Shown here one piece after another: positions 32,351 to 43,565 of a DNA stretch of 64,000 nucleotides (its first letter is position 1; each line of letters begins with the position of its first letter). The notes below the pieces were generated by a model, which searched no databases, was not told the origin of the DNA, and saw only the letters and a list, made by a program, of their open reading frames with translations. Source of the stretch: Isochrysis galbana (taxonomy: Eukaryota > Haptophyta > Isochrysidales > Isochrysidaceae); NCBI GenBank assembly GCA_018136815.1, contig CM030934.1, positions 3,115,070-3,179,069 of the forward strand, written 5' to 3'. Both the position numbers and the translations under genes were made by a program.

Positions 32351-32837
32351 TTAACTCTTTACTGCCGGGAGCGCAGCATGCAAATGGATGCTTCGATGTT
32401 TGGTTTTTTGAGGTGAGAGAAGAGAGGAAGACATGTTCAACGATATAAGCGACGCTTTCCGCAAAGAAAGAGATGATCAAATTTTTCCCGATCCCCCCCC
32501 CCCTCCCCCCCCCTCCCCCCCCCCCTCTCCCTCCCAGTCCCACTCCGTTGCGCCGCGCCGCCCTCCCCTCAACCTCTCACACCTCTTTCTTACGTGCACA
32601 CGTGGATTATTTGGTAAACTGAAGCATCCAAATGGCTGCTTCGCCCCTGGGCCTATTTTCTCCATAATTCCATACTACAATCTCGACCTATTGTGTTGAA
32701 AATGGGTGGGAAATGTGGGGAAGGATGTCCCTGAGGCTCCCCCAGCACCTCATGGGCACCCCTCAAGGCGTTGGTGAGCAGGGACGAAATATGTCGTTTG
32801 AAGCATCCATTTGCATGCTCCGGCAGTAAACAGTTAA
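32351..32837. mobile_element. TTAA-flanked inverted-repeat element, piggyBac-like non-autonomous
   Basis: TTAA occurs at both borders (32351-32354 and 32834-32837). It is followed inward by inverted ends CTCTTTACTGCCGG and CTGTTTACTGCCGG, which extend with a small gap through GCATGCAAATGGATGCTTC (left about 32376-32394, right complement at about 32800-32818). The 487-bp body contains C homopolymers and another AAGCATCCAAATGG word but no transposase. The TTAA duplication is the hallmark of piggyBac-type insertion. Confidence 0.7.
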
Positions 32838-33269
32838 TGGTGCACCCATACTGTATGTGCTGTGGGAGGGTATCCGAATGAATTTTTTTATATAAGTTGT
32901 GTTCATAGCGTCTGTGGGTTGATTGGGACCTCGTGGCCCTCTCGCCCTCTCGAACCTTCATCGTCGCTAGACGTACTCGCTAGCGGCGCCTAGAGGGAGC
33001 ACAGTTCTCCTATGGGCCTAACTAAAGTAAGGCTGTCCTCGAACATCTGATCTCCTGCTTTCTGCTGTAAATAACTCGTAGCTTAGGTCGTCCTGAGCGT
33101 CCCCTTCTTCCCACTCGCCCCCGCCCCCCCTCCCCCCCCGCCTCTCTCTCTCGTCCCCCCCCCCCCCCCCCCCCTTTCTCTTCCCCTCCCCCCCTCCCCC
33201 TCTCTTCCCCGCCCTCCCCTGCACTCCCTCGCCCTCGGCGCTCACACCTACGCGCGGGAAGATCACCCC
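32838..33269. promoter_or_regulatory. Spacer and C/T-rich leader of the chromatin gene
   Basis: 33105-33240 is C/T-rich with a C run of about 20 immediately upstream of the ATG at 33270. It is a candidate promoter or 5' UTR. Confidence 0.35.
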
Positions 33270-36200
33270 ATGGAGCCCCCTCTTCCCCCGCTCACCGACA
33301 GCACGAGCAGCGAGGGCGGTGCGCAGACCAGCCCGGCGGCGGCCTCTCCTCCTCCTCCTCCTCCAGGCACCATCGTCTGGTGCAAGGTCGCTGGATACCC
33401 CTGGTGGCCCGCCAAGCTGCTGTCGCACCCAAGCTCGAGCAAGGTGAAGGCCCGATTCTTCGAGACTGGGATTGATGTGATACTGCCCGCACTGCCCGCG
33501 GCCGTCGTGCGCTGGGAAAGTAAGACTGTTCCGACCGACGAGGCAGCGCTCAGGAAGTTCGCCAAGAAGCCCTCCCACCGCAAGCTGCTCGCACTCGCGG
33601 TCCAGCAGGCGAGCGCGCCTGGCGCAGCTGAGGTGGCGCTCGCTGAGGCCGAGGCTGAGGCAGAAGCAGCGAGACAAGCGGCAGAGCTGGCGGCGGCATG
33701 GAGGCACGAGGGCCACGAACATATTGGCAAGCGTGTGGCTCGGCCCTTTGGCAAGTCACTCGCGTATGGCACCATTACACGATGGGTGAGTTTCTCTACC
33801 TGACTCCTGCGCAATGTTCTTCAATGCCGTACTGCTCTTCGACAATCCGCCTCACGATGCGCCCGACTGTGCTTTTCTCATTGGCGTCCAGGTCGCTTCA
33901 AATACACCCGCGACTATCCTTGCTCCAATCATGCTGATGCGTTTGCTCTGTGAGTCCTTCCCTCTCCCCACAACACATTCAGGCACCGCCCGATGACGAT
34001 GCTGGGGACGAGATTCTCTTCCATGTTGAACATGACGACGGGGACTCGGAAGACTTAGACGAGTCGGAGGCTAGCGAAGCGCTAGTCGCATGGGAAAGTT
34101 CGGCTGAAGCAGCGCGCCTAGAGCTCAAGCGCAAGAAGGAGGCTGAAAAGCAGGAAGCACAGGCAGAGAAGGAGCGCACAAAGAGGGCCAAGGTAGCAGA
34201 GCGCGAGGAGGCGAAGCGCGCCAAAGAGGCGAGGGCAAGGGCAATAGCAGCTGAGGCTGCCGCCGCGGCTGCCGCTGCGGACCCTGAAGACCCGTCGCAG
34301 CCTATCGGCAAGTGGCGAGCTGCCTACTGGATTTTTTGGTACGTATCCATCCATTTGCCTTGACTTCGTCACAGATGTCCCACCCAGCTCATGCGTGATG
34401 CTTTAGGGTTTGTATCCGCTTTGTCTACCCTCTCCTCCACAGGTCTGCACATCGGTCAATCATAGCGGCGAATCATCCAGATGCTTCTCCAACGGAGATT
34501 CGAGAGCAAGTTATTGCGGCGTGGCACGCCCTCCCCTCCGGCGAGAAGGCACAATATGAGGCGGAATCAATGGCCGAAAAGGCAGCGTATGAAGCCATGT
34601 GCGAACAAAGTGGAATTGAGCCTTGCAAGTTGGTACGACCGGAGGGCCGCGGGGGCAGTGCCGCTCGCGGAGGCGAACCTACAAAGCGATGTGAGGACGC
34701 TGCAGGAGCGGGCGTGGGCGGTCGGGCCGGCCCAGCCGCTCTCGCTGCTGCCGCCATCAATGCTGCGAAAACGTCTGGCACAAATGCCTCTGCAGCCCGC
34801 GCTCGCGCCCTCACTCTAAGACTGACCGAGCCTTCGGGTGCCAAGCGACCCGAGCCGCAAGGCGTTCTTCCTCTTGCTGACTTCGGAGAAGCACGTAGAG
34901 TCCTCGCAATATGGGCTGCCACGCAGGTGAGAAAGACGCATGCTTCGCGACCCCAATCGCTCAAACGGTTGAAATGATGGGTCCTTCGCCGAGTCAAACT
35001 TCTTGCTCTGCACAACGCGTGTGCTTACAAATATGGACTTACTTCGCGCTCTTATGTTATTTGGATGCGTTTCTGGGTAGGCTTGTCAATATCTGCTCCC
35101 TTCTGGCGCACTGTCCTATTCTTAGGCGTTCTCTCCGCAGCTTGCCCTCTCTCGATTCCCTCTAGAAGCGTTTGTTGCTGCCCTCGCCTCACCCGTCGGT
35201 CAATACCCACCCAGCGAGGTCGATTCCGCTCTCCTCGCCGAGATTCACATTCGTCTTTTGCGTTCAGCCTTCGGAGAGCCGGAACCGGATGCTGCTGCTC
35301 TTCGATCTCAGCTCTCGCCACCACTCGACCAGCCGTGGCTCCTCCTTCAGCTTCCATCGGCCGAGACGATTACACCAACAAGCTGGCCGGAGGTGAGCAA
35401 GTTACAAACGCCGTGACTTGGGTATTGGCATTCACAACGGCCTGTCTGCACACCACCTCCTTTCGGCACCATCGTAAGGACCCCCATCATTCTTTTGTAG
35501 GTGCTTGCGAACGCAGGATACATGCTCCCTGCCGTTGTTGAGCACAATCCACGTGGGCCTGAAGCACTTGCCGTCCTTCGCGAGAAGGGGTACGCCTCTC
35601 TTTGCCTAGGCCACCGATTAGACCTGCTCGAAGGCCTAATTGACGCTTGTCTCGAAACAGACGCCTTTCGAAATGCGTTAGCTTCAAATGCCGAGAGACG
35701 CGAGGAGACGCGGTTAGAGCGCGATCGCGCTCGGCGAGCTGCCGAGCGAGACCGGGCCGAAAAGCGTAAGTGGGCGCGAGGTCGTCAATCCAAGGGCAAA
35801 GGCATCAGTAGTGTTGGAGACGGTGCAGTCGCCGAGGGAGCCGAGGAGTCCGCAGGGGCAGCCGGCGATGCCGATGCGGAGGGCGAGGGCGAATGCGGCA
35901 CCTATCCATCCCGCGAATCCAAGGTGAAGCTTGTGAAAGCCTTCAAGGCACCTTTGCCCAATGCCGCAAAGGAGGTTAGCGATGGAGTTGCAATCACGCG
36001 TCGGACAGCCGCAACCGTCGCACTTCTGGCAGCGATGCGCTCGCGCGAGGAGGAAGCTTTGCGAGCTGCGATTGTAGTTGCTGAGGAGAGCTACCATTGC
36101 GGCTTCCTCGCGGTGAATGACGAGGTGGGTGCTGAAGGTGGCGGCTGTGGAAGGTGGGAGACGGAGGAATTAGCAGCGGCGCGAACGGCGCTCGAGGCGG

Positions 36201-39200
36201 AACGACGAGCCTTGCTGCGCATGGCCGATGCCGAGGAAGACGAGAAGGCCGAGGAGGCTGCAGCAGCAGCACATCTTGCTGATGCTGAAAAGTTTCCGAT
36301 ACGTCTGACCAAAATCGGTTCCGACAACACCGGTCGCAGTTACTGGCTCATGCCGCACGACAAAACTAGGCTTTGGGTTGAGGCAGCGGCCGCCCCAAAA
36401 GACGAGGGGTGGACGTGGGCTTGCTATGAGCGGCAGGAGCATGTGAAGAGGCTGGCAGAGTATCTTGATGGCCGTGACGCGGTAAGGGCCAATGGCTGCG
36501 TTAAGGACGCGTGTCCCTCCCTCCGTGTGTACACCCGCGATTATTCACTTCTGAGAGCGAGGGGTCGGAGCCGTGCACGCCCTTCCCAGCCTCTCAAGAC
36601 GCAATCCCTCCCCCCCTCTGCGACCCCGAGGCCTGACCTATGACGCGCATTCCCGCTGCAACCGTGCACCATCCCAGACTTCGGCGGAAGCACACCTCAA
36701 GAAGCGCTTGATCCGCCTCTTACCTTTACTATTTGAGTCGATGCCAAGCATGGATGAGGATGTACGCATGACGGAGGAAGAGATTGCCGCAGCTATGGCG
36801 GCCGAGGCGAAGCGTGCCAATGCCAAGAAGGCCAGCAAGAACCGTAAAGGCAAGGGCAAGAGCAGACGAAAAAGCCGTAGTGAGAGTGCTGAGGCGACCG
36901 ACAATGGCGAGATTGAAGCCGTAAAAAGGCCTCACGAGGAGGCTGCAGATGGTATTGAGGCACAAGCAGCGCCTGCAACTCACGGTGATGCCTTGGCTGT
37001 GGACGAGCATTGTGTAGCAAAAGGAGTGGCAAAGGACGAGATAATGCACGACGCGGCTGCGGTGCCTGAAGAAGTATCAGGGAGCACTGAGGAGGAAGAA
37101 TGGCACTTGGCCGGCCACTCCTATATTGGACGCTGCGTCTCTCGCCTGTTTGGAAAGCAGAGCGATGGCCCAACCGTGGGCCGAATCACGCGCTGGCTAC
37201 CCGCCAATGATGTCACGGGCGATGGCGCTCTGTTCCATGTCGTGCATGATGATGGCGATGAGGTAAGACGAAACAGCTGCTTTGCATCTACTTCCGAGCG
37301 CCGCAGTCGTGAAAGTCTGTGCTGCGCCCCCTCGCCGTTTGTCCCTAATACCTGATTGCTAAGCTACAGCTATGTGGATGTGGCGAGAGTGCAGCCATAC
37401 CTCTGATGATCTCGCGTGCCGTGGATGTAGGAGGACTTGGATGATGGGGAGGTGGTAACAGCAATGTGTGCCTTTGACGCAATGTCGCCAGCGGAGGTGG
37501 CTACCGCTCGCGCCAAGATGGAGGCTCGCCCGTATGTTGCGCGCGCCCGACGGTGTGTTGACTCCTGATCGCGCCCTGATTACCAATGTAGCACGTCCAT
37601 TCAGTGCCTCGCCCCTGCATCTGCCATGCGCCTACGCTTTCCAAGCGGCACCCCCCGTGCCGTGCGCCATTGAATATCTACTGCGTTCGGTGCCGCAGAT
37701 ACGAAAACAAGCTTGTCAAACGTTCACAACGCGCGTCGTCGTCGTCATCCTCGGTGGCGGCTTTGCGCAACGAAATTATTGACTTGGAGTCTACCATCAA
37801 CCCCATCCTGCAGGCGCGAATCTTTCGCCCAACTTTCTCACATGTTTGCCGTCCGTTATGCGATCGAGACCATTCTTGCTCACTCACCTGAGCACAATGC
37901 TACCCCACCAATCAATTAGTAATGACAAATCTCATGTCTCTGGAATCGCAGAAGGCCGAAGGAAATACTTGGGCTTCAGGTCGCTCAGGGTGGTTACGCA
38001 AACTCAGCAACGCCAGCACTGCGGAAGCTGTGGCCAACCTTTTGCTCCAATTTGAGGAGAGCATTCGCTCCTTGCAAAAGGTGCGCATTCCCTCAGCTGC
38101 TCTCCGTTGGCAAGGCCCTGCGTCCAGGCAATCGATTCACCGAAAGCCGGAAACACCCTCGCTAACGGTCAACTGTCCTTCTCCACCTTGTCGCCCAAAC
38201 GTGCACACACTTCGAGGCCGCAGTGGATCATTTATCTTGGGGAACAAGCAAGCACAGCATTGCCTCTTGCCGATCTTCAGCTGTGTTGCACCAACTGACC
38301 GCGCAGGTGCCGGACGCCACGGAGCGCAAGCCGTGGTTGAGTCAGGGAGACCCTGCGCTAGGCCGCCCAGCGCGTCGCTTTTTCCCGGAGATCGATGCGG
38401 AGACGGGCGAGAAGAAGTATTCTGCCTATGATGGTCAGCTGATTTCTCCAACCCTCACAGCTGCTGCTCGATTCCATTTGAGCATTGGTTGTAGGATTGC
38501 TACCATGCAGCGGACCATACTAGTGTGTCGTAGCCGCATCACCGATGTTTGTATTGAGTTAGACCTTGTTCCGCCTCCCTCTAGGCGTCATTGTTGGCTG
38601 GTTACCTGCATCGGGAGACGACCAGGCTCTTTGGCACCTTCAACATCAAGACGATTCAGACGAAGAGGATCTAGACGAAACGGAATTGGCCTTTGCCCTC
38701 GCTGCTCATGCTACTGATCAATTGGAACCCACAGCAGCCGAGAAGGAATACCTTGCGAAGTTGGAGAAGGAGGAGGCCGCCACTGACACCGGCGCCGCTG
38801 ATTCCGACACGCCCGGCAAAGGGAGGGTGACACGGCAGAAGAGCGATGGGAAAAGTAAGGAGGAAGACGACAAAGGCGACGAATTAGACTCCGGCTCCGA
38901 GTCTTCTATGGAAGTGACCTCCGGCTTCGGACGAGTCCTCGACGAAGCCTACGGCGCCCAACGGCTGTGGCTTAGCGCTGAGGGTCGAGAGCGCTGGCGC
39001 GAGGCTCTTTCGCCTCCACGGTCGATTGCTCTTGTCGCGCTTGCCATTGCGGGGCTACGCGCACATTGCCGCCGATTCCAGGGCCTGCAGGTGAGCGTTT
39101 GGCCCTTTCGGATCGAGCCCGGCAGCTCGCCACTGCGGCCAAATTTGGCTTGTCTTACCCGACCCACACTTCGGAAAACTGCGTGCTGCCCATCTTCAAA

Positions 39201-39437
39201 CATCCCGTAAGCTCGTCCTCAACTCTTGCGCAGACTCGACGGCTGAAGAAGGAAGACCAAGAGGAAGCAGCCGGGGTTGTCTCTGCTTGGTACCACCCAG
39301 CGGCATTTTTGAAGCCGCATGCACGCGGCCCCGGCATGCCTTCGTTGCTGCCCGACTGTGGGAAATGTTATGCATGTAGGAACAACCTCCACACTACAGG
39401 GCAAGGGATGCCCAAACTTAAATGCATTGGCAAGTGA
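33270..39437 (+). CDS. Multi-domain chromatin reader/remodelling subunit, 12 exons, 1451 aa
   Basis: Exons: 33270-33785, 33983-34338, 34443-34926, 35141-35392, 35501-36481, 36678-37262, 37431-37531, 37699-37813, 37952-38080, 38307-38433, 38585-39090, 39234-39437. All phases agree. Domains in order: PWWP (GTIVWCKVAGYPWWPAKLL, residue about 33); a Tudor-like segment spliced from HIGKRVARPFG...YGTITRW and FHVEHDDGDSEDLDE; a Lys/Glu/Ala coiled coil; an HMG-box-like stretch (YWIFWSAHRSIIAANHPDA); DDT (LADFGEARRVLAIWAATQLA onward); a WHIM/WSD-like block (IRLTKIGSDNTGRSYWLMP, LWVEA); a second Tudor-like segment (HSYIGRCVSRLFG...FHVVHDDGDEEDLDD); a third (RFFPEIDAETGEKKYSAYDG...EEDLDE); and a C-terminal Cys cluster (DCGKCYACRN...LKC) recalling half a CXXC finger. 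DDT plus WHIM is diagnostic of ISWI-associated BAZ/ACF1-type subunits, and the Tudor type resembles plant PTM. It probably acts in the nucleus reading histones and positioning nucleosomes. The intron at 37814 starts with GC. Confidence 0.85.
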
Positions 39438-39657
39438 TTCAATACTTGGCGGAGTTCATTCGAAACGACTTCTCTTTTTCATCGGATAAGTGAGTAGCGC
39501 AAGTAGAATTGGGGTGATGGCCAATTATGTGGTGGCTCTTCGCCGAGATATCGCTATGAGCCTTGGCTTACCGAGCGCGCGCGGACATCTAGGAGCCTTC
39601 GTCTTGCGGCGGATAGGAGAGCTGATTGACTCACTTGAGATTGGGATGGCGCACATG
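39438..39657. other. 3' flank of chromatin gene
   Basis: No gene seen, probable 3' UTR and spacer. Confidence 0.4.
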
Positions 39658-39855
39658 TAGGACGGTCAAACAGGGGCTTTTTAATTTCTAGTAAGGGTTG
39701 GGCTGCATTTTTTGACCGTGGCGCGATGCCAAATAAAAAAACTTTGGGGGGGGGGGCACCTGCCGCCACGAAAATTTTCGCCAAGAAATGGTGCGATTCG
39801 CCCCGCCTCTCCCCCTCCGTCACGCGCGCTCACGCTCTACCCGTAAAGAATTTGC
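39658..39855. repeat. Dispersed repeat R2, second copy
   Basis: Begins TAGGACGGTCAAACA and shares with 29102-29348, in the same order: GGGGCTTTTTAA, TAGTAAGGGTTGGGCTG, TTTTGACCGTGGCGCGATGC, CGAAAAT-TTCGCCAAGA, ATGGTGCGATTCGCCCC, CCCTCCGTCACGCGCGCTCA and CTCTACCCGTAAAGAATT. The 29-kb copy has an extra CTCACGCTCACG expansion. Confidence 0.85.
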
Positions 39856-41012
39856 GGCCGCGCCCACGGGGGGATCGGTTCCTTTACATCTTAGCTACTA
39901 TTCGGCATTTGATTCCCGCCCGATGCAGCGCCGTGTCGGGCTGCCGACAGTCCGACCACCCCCTGACCCTCTGGCGTTGTTGCCCGCGCAGCCTATCCAG
40001 CTCCAGCTCCTCACAACGCGCGCAAGCGGCTACCCTGGCCACCAGAGACCTCGCCCCTACCATCCCGACCCCGACCCCCGACCCGCCCCTCGCAGGATTT
40101 GGATTTGCCCTCACTCGAACTCGGCAGCGAGAACCAGGACCGGCTCACCGACGCGGCCGTCCACGCGTGGCTGACGAGTCTCCGCGTCGAGGCTGCCCTC
40201 ACGGCCCTCCTCCTCTGCCTGACAGTGCCAGATTCGGCGCTGATCGATGAGGCGAGACCGGTGGGCGCGGCCTTAGGAGACGGGCCACGTCGTAGCTCTC
40301 TACGCCGCGGCGAGCACAAAAGCCCAAGATCTTGCCAGTGCGCCTCACAACGCATCTGGCGGGAAACCGCTATGGATACGTTGTAGGGGGCTTGGCGAAA
40401 ACTTACTTGGTTCTTGCGAAGGAAGGAGATGGCCCAGGGTTTGTCGTATGCCTTGCGTCCTCCTGAGTCCGGAGCCGCCATGGATGGCTATCTCTATCTC
40501 CCCTTCCGGGGTAAGGCATTCCACTGAAAAAAAAGATCTGAAGATTCAAGGTTAACACCTATCACTGGTCCAGTATACGCTACTTCCCATCCGACAACGC
40601 CCTTTCCTCCCTTCGTTCACTCCGCCTCCTCGCCTTCCCCCCCTCTTTCCTTTTTTGTCGGTTTCGGGGGTGCCCGGGTGCGCTACCACGGGCCCGGTTC
40701 GGGGTGCGTGATCCGGGCAAGCCTTTTGGTTCGTCTTGTTGTTTTCTGTCCGCGCTCCTAGGCGCCCCCCTGGTTGCACTCTTGCTTGTACGTGATCCTG
40801 ATCCACCTCTCCTCCTGCGTCGCGTTTGCGTCGTTACGCGGCCGGCCGAGATCCGGCTCGCCTACTCTTTTTAACCATTGACGTACGCTAGTCCGCGTCG
40901 CCGCTCCGTCGGCAGACGCCGGCCGTCTCTCCTCTCTCTCCTCTCTCTCCTCTCTCCCTGTCTCTCCCCTCTTCCCTCTCGCCCTTCTCCCTTCTCTCTG
41001 TGTGCCGTACGT
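39856..41012. other. Intergenic with weak exon-like frames
   Basis: Plus-strand 40094-40386 (DLDLPSLELGSENQDRLTDA, VHAWLTSLRVEAALTALLLC) follows a CGCAG acceptor-like site and looks protein-like. On the minus strand, ATG 40481 opens MAAPDSGGRKAYDKPWAISF up to a GTAAGT donor. These two cannot both be trusted and neither is recognised. 40920-41000 is CT-rich and precedes the next gene. Confidence 0.3.
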
Positions 41013-41843
41013 ATGCTTCTACCTGCGGCCCTCACGCCCGCCGGCTACCCTGCCATGCAGCTGAAGTTGACACAAGTCTCGTTTGATGAGACCGGCCTGG
41101 CCTCATCACTCCTCGTTCCCGTGCTTGAGAGTGCTGCCAGCCCAGACGAGCTCATCCAGATCGCGATCGAGAACGAGGAGTTTGACATCTATTCGGCGCA
41201 AGTGTGGCCGTCGTCCGTTGCGGCAGCCACTGTTTTGTTGCGCGCCCTGGCCGCAAGAACCGGACACGTGTGTGAGCTGGGGTGTGGGCCAGCGCTCCCC
41301 TCGCTGGCCGCTCTCGCCGCCGGGGCCGAGCGCGTGGTTGCCACCGATTGGTCTGAATATGCACTCGGCCTCGCCCAGCACGCCTCGACGTTGCAGCTCG
41401 GCGAATGTGGGAGAGCGCCTTCTGCCTTCACCACGGCCAAGGTGGATGTCTTCGATCCAGAGTGGCCTCTACCTGTGGCTGACTACTACGTGGTCGCAGA
41501 CATGTTTTACGAGGCCGATTTGGCCGCGGCAGTTGGCCGCCGGCTCACGCCAATATTGATGGAGGGCGCCACGGCGATTGTCGCCGATCCATTCCGCTTA
41601 GCTGGCCGTGGACGCGCAGCTTTCCTCGAGGGGTTGCAAGAGGAGGGACACAGAAGAAGGTGGACAAAATTGGATGACGTAGTGGCCAAGTCACGCTTTG
41701 TAGACGAAACGCTTCCGAAGAGATGGCGATGCCTGACCACCGGCGCCGACACATGTGTGGGTGTGTGTGTCTTGAGCGCCACCAAAGCCTCACAAGACGA
41801 ACTGCCACAAGGAGTGACAACTCGACCCGACGTTGCACAATGA
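41013..41843 (+). CDS. METTL/FAM86-like SAM-dependent protein methyltransferase, 276 aa
   Basis: ATG 41013 follows a CT-rich leader. The frame upstream has no ATG, though an N-terminal extension from an upstream exon cannot be excluded. The layout fits seven-beta-strand lysine methyltransferases. YSAQVWPSSVAAATVLLRAL (about residue 53) is the conserved tryptophan-containing entry helix. VCELGCGPALPSLAALAAG binds SAM, VVATDWSEYALGLAQHA supplies the acidic ribose-binding residue, and VVADMFYEADLAAAVGRRL replaces the usual post-I (D/A)SD-x-xY motif. It would methylate a protein side chain in cytosol or organelle, and the target is unknown. It is unrelated in detail to the PrmA-like enzyme at 11144. 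Confidence 0.82.
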   Translation: MLLPAALTPAGYPAMQLKLTQVSFDETGLASSLLVPVLESAASPDELIQIAIENEEFDIYSAQVWPSSVAAATVLLRALAARTGHVCELGCGPALPSLAALAAGAERVVATDWSEYALGLAQHASTLQLGECGRAPSAFTTAKVDVFDPEWPLPVADYYVVADMFYEADLAAAVGRRLTPILMEGATAIVADPFRLAGRGRAAFLEGLQEEGHRRRWTKLDDVVAKSRFVDETLPKRWRCLTTGADTCVGVCVLSATKASQDELPQGVTTRPDVAQ

Positions 41844-42365
41844 CTTTATGATGCAGATGACATCTCTGGTCTCTAATCTCTCGACATATCCATTTCATCC
41901 ACTTTCCCTCTTTCAATTCACACGCTTCCACGCAATCGACCTCCATTCTGCGCATTCATTCTCTCGTAGTATTTTTTATTTTTCTATTCGTCCCATATGC
42001 GTTGTGCCACATGATATGTTCAAGTTTGAAGTTTGTTAAAGTGCATGCTTATTTAGTTTAGCTGAGCAGGGATTGAAGGAAGATGTTCGAACTTGCGAAT
42101 CTGAACCTTGGGCTCTAAAAAAGCTTGGATATTAACGAAAGCATTACGCATTACCTTAGACCTTAGGCCTTCGGAGCTGGCGACACTCACTTCTCACATA
42201 TTTCGCGATTGATTGGCCAAGGTCCAAGGCGTTGGCCATCGTCTATCGTTCCTCCTGCGGCTCGCTGCTCGCTGTGCTCAGCGGCATTCGCCATCAGTCA
42301 GCCAAGAAGCAAGAGGCGTGGCGCAGGCCCCCAGTGTGTTGTGATATTTTGTTTTTCTCTAGTCT
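41844..42365. other. Intergenic, no gene seen
   Basis: Probable 3' flanks of the two convergent genes. No repeat or RNA recognised. Confidence 0.45.
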
Positions 42366-42888
42366 CTAGTTTTGGACGGCTTTTCGCGCCTTGCTGAGAA
42401 TGTTGTATGTTGTGAGGCGCGTGATGGCCTCGAGGAAGGTGCGGAGCGTGTTCTCCTGCGTGAGGAGGCGCTTGGTGACGGCGGCGTTCAGCAAGAACAA
42501 GAAGACGTACGACCGAGAGCCGCAGATGGCGAGGAGGTCCTCGACGTTGCCGAGCACAGCGTCGGTGCAGGCGTCGACCATGTCGTCGAGCTTCGCCTGC
42601 CTCCATCCACTCGCGGAACTTCGCGCCGATCGCGTAGCCCTTTGATGAGTTGATGAGCAGAGCGTCACACATTTGGCCACCTGCGCGCGGGGGTGGAGCC
42701 CTGCGTGAGTGCATGCATCGCAGGGCAGTGGGCCGCGCGTGGCATACCTGAAAGATAATCGCGCACGCCGGCGAGGAGAACCAACCGACGACGACGCGCA
42801 TTGTCTTGATTTTGTGCGCGTCGAGCGGCTCGAGAGCTGCCTGCTCGTCTGTTATCTGCGCCTCGTCGCAATCCACCCCCGGAGGCAT
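42366..42888 (-). CDS. Uncharacterised small protein, two exons, ~151 aa
   Basis: Model: exons 42888-42748 and 42680-42366, joined in phase 0 by a 67-bp GT-AG intron. Exon 1 reads VDCDEAQITDEQAALEPLDA, RVVVGWFSSPACAIIFQ. The end of exon 2 reads KLDDMVDACTDAVLGNVEDL, SYVFLFLLNAAVTKRLLTQE and ITRLTTYNILSKARK, a helical C-terminus. A competing frame in the first part of exon 2 (MCDALLINSSKGYAIGAKFR) looks more protein-like, so either the acceptor is different or there is a one-base error near 42600. A second candidate start lies at 43011 (MATDYEVIVLMSKKGF). I do not recognise the family. Confidence 0.4.
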
Positions 42889-43320
42889 TCAAACGCGCTA
42901 ACGCTAACGCACGGCCCCGAGGGTCCCGGAGCGCCCAACTCGAAGCCGCGACCGGGCGCGCTGCGAAGCCCTTCTTGCTCATTAGCACAATAACTTCATA
43001 GTCAGTTGCCATGGAGCGCGCCGCCGTTTCCCGCCCCCTCTCCTTCCTCTTTCGGGCCCCCCGCTGAGGGCGGCCCCCCAGACCCCAGCCCCCATGGAGC
43101 AGTCGCTGTCGAAGCGGCCGCGTCCGCCCGCTGAGGCCGAGCAGGTGCGTGCGACCCCGGTCGCGCCACACGGCCCGTGGCCCCGGCCACACCACCCATC
43201 CATGGCAGCCATGCTGGTCTCCCCCATGGGAGACAACAGGTTGTGCTGTCGCAGTGAAACCGGGCGAGGGCAGAGGAGACACTATACACTATCACACCCT
43301 GTCGTATTCCATACGATGGC
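42889..43320. other. Upstream region of the uncharacterised gene
   Basis: May contain an extra first exon (ATG at 43011 on the minus strand, MATDYEVIVLMSKKG). Otherwise nothing recognised. Confidence 0.35.
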
Positions 43321-43565
43321 AGGTTTTTACTTCTAACCGGCGGGTTATTTTAGGCCTCAAGGTCTCGTCGGCGACATTCTACCCCTTCTCCTACTTTCTT
43401 TCGATGTCATCAAACGTTCCATGACTGTCTTCCGTCTTCTCCCCATGCATCGGTTGTAGTCTTCCGTCTTCTCTTCGTGTATCGGCGGTAGCTCCCCAGC
43501 GAGGTCTGCCCTCGTTGTTCCGACTTCTCTGTCGCATGTGCGAAGCAACGTGGGCCCGAAAGCTA
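43302..43565 (-). repeat. Dispersed repeat T1, single inverted copy
   Basis: The reverse complement of the tandem unit at 49937-50397. Shared words include GTCGTATTCCATACGATG, GGCCTCAAGGTCTCGTCG, TACTTTCTTTCGATGTCATC, CGTTCCATGACTGTCTT, AGCTCCCCAGCGAGG and CTGTCGCATGTG. Confidence 0.85.

Noticed and set aside
40011-40481. 157-codon minus-strand frame beginning MAAPDSGGRKAYDKPW
   Set aside because: Only the first about 25 residues up to a GTAAGT donor look coding; no matching second exon or family could be found, so it is mentioned only as a weak possibility.
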